Part shown: in pieces, positions 35,808 to 43,708 of the stretch
How the letters are laid out: each line of letters opens with the position of its first letter
How positions within the stretch are numbered: position 1 is the stretch's first letter
Assembly: GCA_934271265.1 (NCBI GenBank)
Contig: CAKQRE010000005.1
Span: 1-64,000 of the forward strand
DNA length: 64,000 nucleotides
Direction of reading: 5' to 3'
Source: an uncultured Clostridia bacterium
GTDB taxonomy: Bacteria > Bacillota > Clostridia > Christensenellales > Borkfalkiaceae
Program-made: the position numbers and the translations under genes
Notes under the pieces: generated by a model
The model's input: the letters and a program-made list of their open reading frames with translations, nothing else
What the model was told of the DNA's origin: nothing
The model's database searches: none

Positions 35808-36495
35808 TATCGTTGTGTTTTGCGATGAAAAGCACGATCCTTCTTCTCAACTGATCTCTCTTGCCGGCAGTTACAATTCCTCCGGAAAGATCGCCGAACA
35901 AATGGCTTGGACGAGCGAAAACAAGGCGGCGGCTTTCGGTGCCGTGATCCGCAGAAAAATTCTGAATCAGGCGGCGATGCTGAAAAAAGCGGCGAAGCAT
36001 AAGGAGAGCGAAATGCTGATCGCTTATGCTTCCGACCTGCAGGAAAACGACGCCACCAACCGTGAGGGATTTGCGGCAAAGGTGTATTTCAACTCTCTGT
36101 TCGGTCCCGATTTCACGAGAGATCGCACGTGCACGGTAAATGCCGCTTTGAATTACGGATATACGGTGCTTCTGAGTTGTTTTAACAGGGAGGTCGTTTC
36201 TGCGGGATATCTGACGCAACTCGGGATCCGCCATCGTAACGATATGAACTCTTTTAACTATTCGTGCGATCTGATCGAACCTTTCCGCGTGATTGTAGAC
36301 GAATATGTTTATTTTTCTCCGCCGGGAGCGTTTCTGACAAGCGAATATAAACGGGAACTCGTGTCACTGTTGCAGAAAAAGGTGAAACTGGACAAGGAAT
36401 ATTATCTTTCGGATGCGATAGGCATTTTCGTAAGGCGCATGTCGCAAGCCGTACGAGACGGCAACGTTACCGGCGTGGTGCAATATGAGTTTTAG
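35791..36495 (+). CDS. cas1: Cas1, C-terminal fragment with complete active site
   Basis: The frame opens inside the MITE terminal repeat at ATG 35791 (GTG 35788 also possible), with AAGG 9 bases ahead, and encodes 234 residues. After six element-derived residues the Cas1 sequence resumes at I-V-V-F-C-D-E-K. The metal-binding residues are E92 (N-R-E-G-F-A-A-K-V-Y-F), H148 (L-G-I-R-H) and E163 (D-L-I-E-P-F-R). Their spacing of 56 and 15 equals that of Streptococcus pyogenes Cas1 (149, 205, 220) as I recall it. The catalytic domain is intact; only the N-terminal dimerisation domain is separated. It overlaps cas2 by 11 bases. Whether it works without the N-terminal part is doubtful. Confidence 0.85.
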   Translation: MTNAKPIVVFCDEKHDPSSQLISLAGSYNSSGKIAEQMAWTSENKAAAFGAVIRRKILNQAAMLKKAAKHKESEMLIAYASDLQENDATNREGFAAKVYFNSLFGPDFTRDRTCTVNAALNYGYTVLLSCFNREVVSAGYLTQLGIRHRNDMNSFNYSCDLIEPFRVIVDEYVYFSPPGAFLTSEYKRELVSLLQKKVKLDKEYYLSDAIGIFVRRMSQAVRDGNVTGVVQYEF

Positions 36496-36805
36496 GTTTA
36501 TGAGAATGTTATTGTTTTTCGACCTTCCGCGGGAAACTTCGAAACAAAGGGCGGCGGCGACGAGATTTGTGAAAGATCTGATCAAACAGGGCTTTATCAT
36601 GTTGCAGGAATCCGTTTACTGTAAGTTGTCTTTGAATACAAGTTCGCTGGAACTACAGAAAGAAGCCGTGAAAAAAGTGAAACCGAAAGAAGGAAACGTT
36701 TTGCTGTTGACCGTTACGGAAAAGCAATTCAATTCCATGGAGATCTTGCTCGGCTCGGTTGAGGGAAGGCAGATTTCGGATACGGAGAGGATATTGTTCG
36801 TATGA
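36485..36805 (+). CDS. cas2: Cas2
   Basis: A 106-residue ferredoxin-fold protein with the II-A pattern M-R-M-L-L-F-F-D-L-P-R-E-T-S near the start and G-F-I-M-L-Q-E-S-V-Y-C-K. It bridges two Cas1 dimers in the spacer integration complex. It begins at ATG 36485 inside cas1; ATG 36500 is the start most like other Cas2. Its stop overlaps the csn2 start (ATGA). Confidence 0.93.
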   Translation: MSFRFMRMLLFFDLPRETSKQRAAATRFVKDLIKQGFIMLQESVYCKLSLNTSSLELQKEAVKKVKPKEGNVLLLTVTEKQFNSMEILLGSVEGRQISDTERILFV

Positions 36806-37485
36806 AAGCGTATTTTTATAACCTGGAATTTTTTCCGGAATTCGATTTCGGCGAAAACGGCATTCTTGCCGTCGAAACGGATCATTTTCGGTTTTTTCGG
36901 GATGTCGCGGGGGATCTGAAAGGCATTTCGGAAGAATGTAAGGAAATCGCGTTTTACGAAAAAGAGAAACGCCTTCTGATAGAAAAAGATTATTTTCTGT
37001 TTATCGATTACTACGATTCCGAAACGATCGGAAAAACGCTGAACGGAAAGGTTCTGAAAAAAATCTCCGCCGGGCTTGAAGAAGATCCGGCGGAGCGTCT
37101 GAAATTTTCTTCTCTTCTTTCCGGTCTGTATTCTTTTGTTCTTTCCCGCCTTGACGATGAGGAAATTTCTTTTGACAGTGAAGGGGAACGTTCCTTCGAA
37201 GAAGTTTTAAAACTGTTTTCCGTTGCCGTTTCTCAACCGCGCGAAGATATTTTCGGAAAGATCCTTAACGTGATCGAAGTGGCGGGCAAACTGAACGTTG
37301 TGAAATTTTTGGCGTTTATCAACGCAAAATCGTTTTTCTCCGAAACCGAGCTGACGGAGATTATGAAAATGGCGGCATACCGCAACGTAAAATTGTTCCT
37401 TCTTGACAAAGGAATTACCGAAAAAAAGTTTTTTGGAGAAAAACTGTTGTGTGTTGACGAAAGTTTTTTCGAAAAAGTGTTGTAA
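36802..37485 (+). CDS. csn2: Csn2
   Basis: A 227-residue protein in the csn2 position, overlapping cas2 by four bases. Csn2 forms tetrameric rings on DNA ends and is needed for spacer acquisition in type II-A, so its presence defines the subtype. The late segment K-I-L-N-V-I-E-V-A-G-K-L-N-V-V-K-F-L-A-F-I-N and the final N-V-K-L-F-L-L-D strand fit the family, which is poorly conserved in sequence. Its identity rests on context as much as on motifs. Confidence 0.85.
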   Translation: MKAYFYNLEFFPEFDFGENGILAVETDHFRFFRDVAGDLKGISEECKEIAFYEKEKRLLIEKDYFLFIDYYDSETIGKTLNGKVLKKISAGLEEDPAERLKFSSLLSGLYSFVLSRLDDEEISFDSEGERSFEEVLKLFSVAVSQPREDIFGKILNVIEVAGKLNVVKFLAFINAKSFFSETELTEIMKMAAYRNVKLFLLDKGITEKKFFGEKLLCVDESFFEKVL

Positions 37486-37630
37486 AACGGGGCAAATCGG
37501 GAGAAAAACCTTGTTTTTTTCAAAAATTTATGATAAGATAGTAATAGTTTCCGTATACCTTACGGAAAACGAAAATAGCATTTTAATTGCCGGAATTGCT
37601 GCATTCCGCGTCCGGAATCTCTGATTTGAG
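37486..37630 (+). promoter_or_regulatory. CRISPR leader with promoter and leader-anchoring site
   Basis: AT-rich leader between csn2 and the first repeat. It contains TTGTTT (37511-37516), a 17-base spacer and TAAGAT (37534-37539), a hairpin TTTCCGTA/TACGGAAA (about 37549-37570), and ends in ATTTGAG directly against the first repeat. ATTTGAG is the known leader-anchoring sequence for Cas1-Cas2 integration in type II-A systems, so new spacers would enter here. Confidence 0.8.
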
Positions 37631-38128
37631 GTTTTAGGACTATGTAATTTAAAATGCTTCTTTAACAAAGAAAACCAAAAATGACAACGAAAATATGTTT
37701 TAGGACTATGTAATTTAAAATGCTTCTTTAACCCTGAGAGTAGCTACGATCAGTACGTACACGTTTTAGGACTATGTAATTTAAAATGCTTCTTTAACTG
37801 TTGAAACAGTCTGTTACAAGTTCCGCCAGTTTTAGGACTATGTAATTTAAAATGCTTCTTTAACAAATGATTTGCCACCAAGGAATTCGGATCGGTTTTA
37901 GGACTATGTAATTTAAAATGCTTCTTTAACGGAAAATGAGGGGATAAGCGCACCGCATTAGTTTTAGGACTATGTAATTTAAAATGCTTCTTTAACAAGC
38001 GACCAAAGAAGCATATAATAGAGGTAGTTTTAGGACTATGTAATTTAAAATGCTTCTTTAACTATAGATCCGATGCTTTCCGACGAAAGCGGGTTTTAGG
38101 ACTATGTAATTTAAAATGCTTCTTTCAT
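37631..38128 (+). CRISPR. CRISPR array, 8 repeats and 7 spacers, type II-A
   Basis: Repeats of 36 bp begin GTTTTAGGACTATG and end GCTTCTTTAAC, starting at 37631, 37697, 37763, 37829, 37895, 37961, 38027 and 38093. Every spacer is exactly 30 bp. The last repeat ends CAT instead of AAC, marking the old, leader-distal end. The first seven repeats look identical. Orientation follows the leader at the csn2 side and the pairing with tracrRNA. No spacer matches the rest of this window by eye. Confidence 0.98.
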
Positions 38129-38136
38129 AAAAATAA

Positions 38137-38176
38137 ACGCGGGGCTTTTTCGGTAAGAAAGCCGCCGCGTTTTTCT
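38137..38176. terminator. terminator after the CRISPR array
   Basis: ACGCGG GGCTTT pairs with AAAGCC then CCGCGT, followed by TTTTCTGTTTTT. It would stop array transcription. Confidence 0.75.
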
Positions 38177-38221
38177 GTTTTTATTTGTGAATTGTTCGAA
38201 AGGAGACGCCCGCTTAACGGA

Positions 38222-38731
38222 TTATAAAAAACCCTTGTCGTTTTTTTTGCGGAAGATTCGGATCAGGTGGTAAAGTAACGTTCCGAACGGAATGATGACA
38301 AGGGCTTCGCCACCGGCGATCAGTGCAAATTGTACCCAATAGGCGTATTCGGCGATCCCGCACAGGATCAGTACCACGGGTATGATCGCTGCGTTGAACA
38401 GCACGGGGGGAATACTGCCGAACAAAGGTTTTAAGATCTTTCCGTCTTCTTTCATCGCCTTGCCGATCAGATAAGTTGCCGTTGCCGCAAGGAGAGTGGC
38501 GAGAGATCCGAGAAGGATATCGAAAATTCCCCCTCCGAAAATGTTGGCGATGATACACCCGATGAAAAGGGCAGGGATCGCTTCGGCGTAAAACAAGGGA
38601 AGAATGCACAGACATTCCGAAATTCTTGCCTGGATCGGACCGTAGCCGATCGGTTGAAACGCCAGGGTGAGCAATACGTACAGACAGGCGATAATGCCTG
38701 CCCGCGCAATTTTTGTAGAGCGGGAAACCAT
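38222..38731 (-). CDS. queT: queuosine-precursor transporter, QueT family (ECF S component)
   Basis: A 169-residue membrane protein with about five or six hydrophobic segments. The family pattern G-Y-G-P-I-Q-A-R-I-S-E-C-L-C-I-L-P is present at about residues 28-45. QueT proteins are substrate-binding subunits of energy-coupling-factor transporters for queuosine precursors and use shared EcfA/EcfT subunits, which are not in the window. The riboswitch-like leader supports the assignment. Confidence 0.85.
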   Translation of the reverse strand: MVSRSTKIARAGIIACLYVLLTLAFQPIGYGPIQARISECLCILPLFYAEAIPALFIGCIIANIFGGGIFDILLGSLATLLAATATYLIGKAMKEDGKILKPLFGSIPPVLFNAAIIPVVLILCGIAEYAYWVQFALIAGGEALVIIPFGTLLYHLIRIFRKKNDKGFL

Positions 38732-38740
38732 ATTCAGTTA

Positions 38741-38782
38741 CCTCGGTTTTTTTATTCGGAAGTGTTTACCGAAAACCTTCCG
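38741..38782 (-). promoter_or_regulatory. probable preQ1-I riboswitch upstream of queT
   Basis: On the minus strand CGGAAG (38782-38777) pairs with CTTCCG (38762-38757). The loop contains CGGT, which can pair with ACCG in the tail after an A-rich linker AATAAAAAAA. This H-type pseudoknot with an A-rich tail is the preQ1-I layout. The second helix abuts the ribosome binding site GAGG (38744-38741), 9 bases before the queT ATG, so ligand binding would block translation. Confidence 0.75.
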
Positions 38783-38853
38783 TAGCATTTATTTTACTAC
38801 ATTTTATTCGGGAAAGCAAGCAAAACGCCGCGATAAAGGTATTTTTCTTCCGG

Positions 38854-38886
38854 AAAAGCCCGCAAGGATAGTGCTTGCGGGCTTTT
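38854..38886. terminator. bidirectional terminator
   Basis: AAAAGCCCGCAAG (38854-38866) pairs with CTTGCGGGCTTTT (38874-38886). It ends the DUF378 gene on the minus strand. Confidence 0.85.
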
Positions 38887-38888
38887 GA

Positions 38889-39101
38889 TCATGCCGCTAT
38901 TTTGCGAAACGGTTTATAAACAAATGCGATAAAGATCATCCAGAGTGCGGAAACGCCGACGAGGGAATAAACGATTCTTGTTAAAACAGACATCGCTCCG
39001 AACAGAAACGCGACGAGATCGAATGCGAAAATACCGATCAGAAGCCAGTTCAGTGCGCCGACGATCGTAAGAATAAATGCGATAAGCGTTGTGATTTTCA
39101 T
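38889..39101 (-). CDS. DUF378 small membrane protein
   Basis: A 70-residue protein with two membrane segments: T-L-I-A-F-I-L-T-I-V-G-A-L-N-W-L-L-I-G and A-L-W-M-I-F-I-A-F-V. The A-L-N-W-L-L-I-G-I motif is characteristic of DUF378 (YuzA-like). Function unknown. GGAGG lies 10 bases before the start. Confidence 0.85.
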   Translation of the reverse strand: MKITTLIAFILTIVGALNWLLIGIFAFDLVAFLFGAMSVLTRIVYSLVGVSALWMIFIAFVYKPFRKIAA

Positions 39102-39290
39102 AATGGTGATACCTCCGCTTTAAGGATGTGCGGCGCAATGCGTTTTATGCGCGAAGCTTCCCGTTCTGAAATAAACGTCGGGGTGCAGGAAAAACTCTTC
39201 CGTTTTTTCATTTAAGGGACAAAAAGTGGAGCATAACCGAACCTCAGGCTTTCTATTTCGGTCCTTCGCGTTTTATCGCAATAAAACGGA

Positions 39291-39352
39291 GCCATTCTCG
39301 TCATCCTGAGCCGACCCCCTTTGCCTGGCCTTGCGAAGGATCTGAGAATGGC
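39291..39352. repeat. dispersed hairpin repeat, copy 3
   Basis: The core GTCATCCTGAGCCGACCCC ... GCGAAGGATCT is bracketed by arms GCCATTCTC and GAGAATGGC. It lies in the 397-bp gap between the DUF378 and cvpA genes, which holds no gene. Confidence 0.7.
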
Positions 39353-39445
39353 AAGAAATTCATTCCATACCCCGACATTTGACATTGAACCGAACCTACG
39401 CCCGAAAAGCTCGTTCGCCGGCGGAGAAAAGGAAAAAGGTAAAAG

Positions 39446-39485
39446 AAAAACGCGGAAATCCGTTTTCGGAAGTTTCCGCGTTTTT
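39446..39485 (-). terminator. terminator of cvpA
   Basis: AAAAACGCGGAAA (39446-39458) pairs with TTTCCGCGTTTTT (39473-39485); the minus strand runs into TTTTTC. Confidence 0.8.
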
Positions 39486-39498
39486 GTTTGCGTTTTTG

Positions 39499-40140
39499 TT
39501 ATGCGGCAGGTACGATGCCTTTCAGGAAATCAAAAATTTCCTTGAAATAGGTTTTGATCTTATCCAGGTTGGCAACAATATACTTGTTGACAAGGCAACC
39601 GTCTTTTTCTACCTGTGTTGTAAGGAAAGTGTCAAGGAACGACGCTTTGTCTCTCAGCGCGGTAATGATCAGCATAACGACCGTTACGATGAGAAGAACC
39701 CAGAAAAAACCGAGCGCGACGCCGAGGATCTTGTCGATCACGTTGACCACGGGGAGGGAAACAATGCATTCGAGAATGCGTTTTACGATCTTGAACAGAA
39801 TGCCCGCAATGATCGAGATCAGGATAAACAAAGCGGCCTTGAATATGTATTCCGACAAAAGCGCACCCTGCGTTTTGTTCGCCGCTGCCGCGGTGGATTC
39901 CAAAAACGAAAGATTAACGTTTCCTAACGCGTCCCCCAACGAATCGACCCAGGAAGAGAAGAAGCTCACTTTTTCGTAAAGAAGATCGTAAATCGGTTTC
40001 AGAAGGAAGAAACCCGCGATGATCGCGAAAAAGAAGGACAGGATCCAGAGAATCTGCCGGGCGAAACCTTTAACAACCCCGTAAATTCCGAACACAAGTA
40101 ATAACACGGCGACAACGATATCGATAATTGCGAAACTCAT
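39499..40140 (-). CDS. CvpA family membrane protein
   Basis: A 213-residue protein with four predicted membrane helices. The opening I-I-D-I-V-V-A-V-L-L-L-V-F-G-I-Y-G-V-V-K-G-F and the later P-V-V-N-V-I-D-K-I-L-G-V-A-L-G match CvpA. In E. coli CvpA is linked to colicin V production and envelope stress; its role in Bacillota is unknown. GGAGG lies 5 bases before the ATG. Confidence 0.85.
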   Translation of the reverse strand: MSFAIIDIVVAVLLLVFGIYGVVKGFARQILWILSFFFAIIAGFFLLKPIYDLLYEKVSFFSSWVDSLGDALGNVNLSFLESTAAAANKTQGALLSEYIFKAALFILISIIAGILFKIVKRILECIVSLPVVNVIDKILGVALGFFWVLLIVTVVMLIITALRDKASFLDTFLTTQVEKDGCLVNKYIVANLDKIKTYFKEIFDFLKGIVPAA

Positions 40141-40244
40141 ATGAACCTCCGATTATTCTTAGGCTAAGACTATTATTATTTTATCATAAGTAAAGGGCTT
40201 TTGCAACTGTTTTTTCACAAAATGATGACAAAGGAATCAAAAAA

Positions 40245-40811
40245 TTGAAAAATTTCGTTTTCGTACCCGATTCTCCGGATGAAAAACAGAATAAGGAAGG
40301 GATCGTTCGGGCGCTGTATTCCGTTCTCGGCGGCGAGATCCCCGTGTTTGCCTGCATCGGTACGGACGCCGTTGCGGGGGACAGTATCGGCCCGCTAACG
40401 GGCAGTCTGCTCAAAAAGAAACTGCGCGGGGCTTCCTATGTATACGGAACACTCGAAAACCCGATCACGGCGAAGGAATCCGACTCTCTTTCCGTGTTTC
40501 TGAACCACGTGCATCCGTATGCAAAGGTGCTTGCCATAGACGCCGCGCTCGGCGAACGCTCGGAGATCGGAAAGATCCGTCTGACTGATCGCCCGCTGTT
40601 TCCCGGGCTCGGCGTGAGCAAAAATCTGATGCCGATAGGCTGTGCGAGTCTGATCGCCGTGATGGAAGAAAAACGGGCGAACGGATGCTCGTTTCTGCGT
40701 CTTGTGCGCTTTTCTAAAGTGTACGCCGTTGCGGAGTTTCTCTCCGGCGCTCTTTCCGCCTATGTGGAATCCGTTTTATCCGGTCGCCTGAGGTATGCCG
40801 CGCAAGAATAA
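40245..40811 (+). CDS. YyaC-like spore protein (DUF1256)
   Basis: A 188-residue protein starting at TTG 40245 with AAGGA about 9 bases ahead. I-G-T-D-A-V-A-G-D-S-I-G-P-L and Y-G-T-L-E-N-P-I-T-A are the conserved blocks of the YyaC/DUF1256 family, structurally related to the germination protease GPR. In Bacillus the gene belongs to sporulation. This and the YtxC gene at 62882 point to a spore-forming ancestry. Confidence 0.85.
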   Translation: MKNFVFVPDSPDEKQNKEGIVRALYSVLGGEIPVFACIGTDAVAGDSIGPLTGSLLKKKLRGASYVYGTLENPITAKESDSLSVFLNHVHPYAKVLAIDAALGERSEIGKIRLTDRPLFPGLGVSKNLMPIGCASLIAVMEEKRANGCSFLRLVRFSKVYAVAEFLSGALSAYVESVLSGRLRYAAQE

Positions 40812-40863
40812 TACGAACCTTGCCAAAACGCCGCCATTTCCGTTCTTTTTGGTAAAAATAAGG

Positions 40864-40957
40864 ATTTATCGACCTATAGGCGTGTTTTTTAATTGGAGAC
40901 CATATAAATCCGACTGTTAGAAAGAAACTGTTAAAACCGGTCTATAAGGCGATAAAT
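40864..40957. repeat. inverted pair of the short dispersed motif
   Basis: ATTTATCGACCTATAGGC at 40864-40881 faces CTATAAGGCGATAAAT at 40942-40957, about 60 bp apart, forming an imperfect long hairpin between yyaC and secA. Confidence 0.6.
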
Positions 40958-40966
40958 AAGCAATTT

Positions 40967-41000
40967 AAAACGAACGGAAACATGCGCTTCCGTTCGTTTT
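40967..41000 (-). terminator. terminator of secA
   Basis: AAAACGAACGGAA (40967-40979) pairs with TTCCGTTCGTTTT (40988-41000); it lies just downstream of the secA stop on the minus strand. Confidence 0.85.
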
Positions 41001-41023
41001 CTTTTCGGGTTTTCCGCTCGGTT

Positions 41024-43708
41024 TTACTTACCGCAGCAGTTTTTGAATTTCTTGCCGCTTCCGCACGGGCAGGGATCGTTTCTTCCGATCGTCTGTGTGG
41101 AAACGATCGGTCCGGAAGACGACGCGTCGCGGCTTCCGCCTGTTTCCACAAGGTCTTTCTTTTCTTCTTTTTGCGGAACTTTTCTGATCTCCGATTTCAA
41201 AAGGATATTCGTGACGTCGTTCTGGATGCTTTCCGTCATTTCCTCGAACATTTCGAGCCCTTCTTTCTTGTAAGCGATAACGGGGTCTTCGTTCGCATAG
41301 CCGCGGAGCGAGATCCCTCTCTTTAAACGATCCATCGCGTCGATATGGTCGATCCATTTCGTGTCGACGACCTTCAGGAAGACAAAGCGTTCGAATTCGT
41401 TGAAATCGATGCCGTCTTCCCGATAGGCGGCGATTTTTTCTTCGTAGCAGTCGATCACTTTCGCGATCGTTTCCTTTACGATATAGTCGTAATCCCATTT
41501 CGAAAGGATCTCGTCGGTGATATAAGCGGTTTCCGCGGGCAATGCTTTTTCTTCGAGCGCGCGGTTCAGTTTATCTTTGTCCCAGCTCGAGGGTTCCTGA
41601 CCTTTGTTTACGTTGGAGTTGATGATGTCCGTCACATAGTCGGGGATCAGGTTCAGTACGTCCTGATGAACGTTTTCTCCGCGAAGGACTTTCATTCTCT
41701 CTTCGTACATGACTTTACGCTGGGTATTCATCACGTCGTCGTACTGGATGATATGTTTACGGATGCCGAAGTTCTTGCCTTCGATCGTTCTCTGCGCGTT
41801 TTCGATGGAGCGGGAAAGCATTTTCGATTGCAGGGGGGTGTCTTCGTCTACCTTGAAGGCGTTGTAAATTCCCTGAAGTCGTTCGCCGCCGAAGCGTTTT
41901 GCGAGATCGTCTTCCAGCGAGATAAAGAAGAGGGAAGAACCGGGGTCTCCCTGACGACCGGCACGGCCGCGGAGCTGATTGTCGATACGGCGGGATTCGT
42001 GGCGTTCGGTACCGATGATGTGCAGACCGCCGAGCGCAATGACTTCTTCTTTTTCCTTGTCGGTCACTTCGCTGTGTTTCTTTAAAAGCTCGCGGTAGCG
42101 TTCGCGCACGGCTTTTACTTCGTCGGAAACGTTCTGCACGTAAGAGGTCGCCGTTTCGATCGTCTCGTCGTCGATCCCCTCGTTTTTCAGATCTTGTTTC
42201 GCAAGATATTCGGGGTTACCGCCGAGCAGGATATCCGTTCCGCGCCCCGCCATGTTGGTGGCGATGGTCACGGCGCCGAGCTTGCCCGCCTGCGCGATGA
42301 TCTCCGCTTCGCGCTTATGGTTCTTTGCGTTTAAGATATTGTGTTTGATCCTGTTTTTAAGCAACCAGCGGGAGATCTCTTCCGATTTTTCTACGGTGAC
42401 GGTACCGACGAGAACGGGTTGTCCTTTTTCGTGGCGTTCGATGATCTCCTTGATGATGGCGCGCGTTTTCCCCGCGGCGGTGGAATAGATCACGTCGGGC
42501 AGATCTTTTCTCTGTACGGGTTTGTTGGTCGGGATCTCGAGAACGTCGAGTCCGTAAATGGTACGGAATTCTTCCTCTTCCGTCTTCGCGGTACCCGTCA
42601 TACCGGAAAGTTTATTGTAAAGGCGGAAGTAATTCTGGAAAGTGATGGTCGCATACGTTTTGTTTTCGTTGCGGACGGTCACGTTTTCCTTCGCTTCGAT
42701 CGCCTGGTGAAGTCCTTCGGAATATCTTCTGCCGATCATGAGACGACCGGTGAATTCGTCTACGATGACGATCTCGCCGTCGCTGACGATATAGTCGCTG
42801 TCTCTCTTGAAAATATAGTGCGCCTTCAGCGCTTGCTGAATGTGGTGGTTGAGGTCTGCGTTTTCGATATCGGCAAGGTTCTGAATGTTGAAGAACCGTT
42901 CCGCTTTCGCCGCGCCCTGTTCGGTGATCTGTACCGATTTCTCCTGAATGTCCACCGTGAAGTCTTCGTCGAGTTTCAGCGTTTTGACGAAACGGTTACA
43001 GTCGAGATACAGGGTAGAGGATTTTTCGCCTTTGCCGGAAATGATGAGCGGCGTTCTCGCTTCGTCGATCAGGATGGAGTCTACTTCGTCGACGATGGCG
43101 AAGTTCAGCCCTCTTTGAACCATGTCCGCAAGGCGGGTTTTCAGATTGTCTCTTAAGTAGTCGAATCCGAACTCGTTATTCGTGCCGTAGGTGATGTCGC
43201 AGGCATAAGCGGCGCGCTTCTGATCGTCCGTCATATCGTGAACGTTTACGCCGACGGTAAGCCCGAGGAATCTGTGGACTTTTCCCATCCATTCCGCGTC
43301 ACGTTTGGCAAGGTAGTCGTTTACGGTGACGATATGCACGCCCTTTCCGGACAGCGCGTTAAGATAAGCGGGCAGGGTAGCCATCAGCGTTTTGCCTTCG
43401 CCCGTTTTCAGCTCCGCAACGCGCCCCTGGTGCACGCAGATACCGCCCATCAGCTGAACGAGATAATGCCTCATGTTCAGTACGCGGAAAGACGCTTCTC
43501 TCACGACGGCAAATGCGTCGTTCAGAATATCTTCGAGGGTCTCCCCCTTGGCAAGGCGATCTTTCAGGATCGCGGTCTGCCCCTTCAGCTCCTCGTCGGT
43601 CATCTTCTCGTACTTGGAAGAGAGCGCCATGATCTTTTCCGCCTGACTGCGGATCCGTTTTAAACTGATTCTCGAATCGGTACTTAAAATATACCTGATA
43701 AGTCCCAT
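41024..43708 (-). CDS. secA: preprotein translocase ATPase SecA
   Basis: About 894 residues, full length. Walker A is in E-L-K-T-G-E-G-K-T-L-M-A-T, Walker B in F-A-I-V-D-E-V-D-S-I-L-I-D-E-A-R-T-P, and the family block A-T-N-M-A-G-R-G-T-D-I-L-L-G-G is present. The C-terminal zinc/SecB-binding motif C-P-C-G-S-G-K-K-F-K-N-C-C-G is intact. It drives secretion through SecYEG. ATG 43708 has GGAG 8 bases ahead; ATG 43714 is in frame but less well placed. Confidence 0.95.
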   Translation of the reverse strand: MGLIRYILSTDSRISLKRIRSQAEKIMALSSKYEKMTDEELKGQTAILKDRLAKGETLEDILNDAFAVVREASFRVLNMRHYLVQLMGGICVHQGRVAELKTGEGKTLMATLPAYLNALSGKGVHIVTVNDYLAKRDAEWMGKVHRFLGLTVGVNVHDMTDDQKRAAYACDITYGTNNEFGFDYLRDNLKTRLADMVQRGLNFAIVDEVDSILIDEARTPLIISGKGEKSSTLYLDCNRFVKTLKLDEDFTVDIQEKSVQITEQGAAKAERFFNIQNLADIENADLNHHIQQALKAHYIFKRDSDYIVSDGEIVIVDEFTGRLMIGRRYSEGLHQAIEAKENVTVRNENKTYATITFQNYFRLYNKLSGMTGTAKTEEEEFRTIYGLDVLEIPTNKPVQRKDLPDVIYSTAAGKTRAIIKEIIERHEKGQPVLVGTVTVEKSEEISRWLLKNRIKHNILNAKNHKREAEIIAQAGKLGAVTIATNMAGRGTDILLGGNPEYLAKQDLKNEGIDDETIETATSYVQNVSDEVKAVRERYRELLKKHSEVTDKEKEEVIALGGLHIIGTERHESRRIDNQLRGRAGRQGDPGSSLFFISLEDDLAKRFGGERLQGIYNAFKVDEDTPLQSKMLSRSIENAQRTIEGKNFGIRKHIIQYDDVMNTQRKVMYEERMKVLRGENVHQDVLNLIPDYVTDIINSNVNKGQEPSSWDKDKLNRALEEKALPAETAYITDEILSKWDYDYIVKETIAKVIDCYEEKIAAYREDGIDFNEFERFVFLKVVDTKWIDHIDAMDRLKRGISLRGYANEDPVIAYKKEGLEMFEEMTESIQNDVTNILLKSEIRKVPQKEEKKDLVETGGSRDASSSGPIVSTQTIGRNDPCPCGSGKKFKNCCGK

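Noticed and set aside
35526..35809. Programmed bypass or intron explaining the cas1 interruption
   Set aside because: The insert has MITE ends, an identical-length copy elsewhere and no intron-like core structure.
37750..37998. Minus-strand open frame of 82 residues with repeated L-K-K-H-F-K-L-H-S-P-K-T
   Set aside because: It is the translation of the CRISPR repeats themselves; the 66-bp period keeps the frame open.
37667..38092. Self-targeting spacers
   Set aside because: No spacer showed a convincing match to the rest of this window by eye; a full-genome search is still needed.
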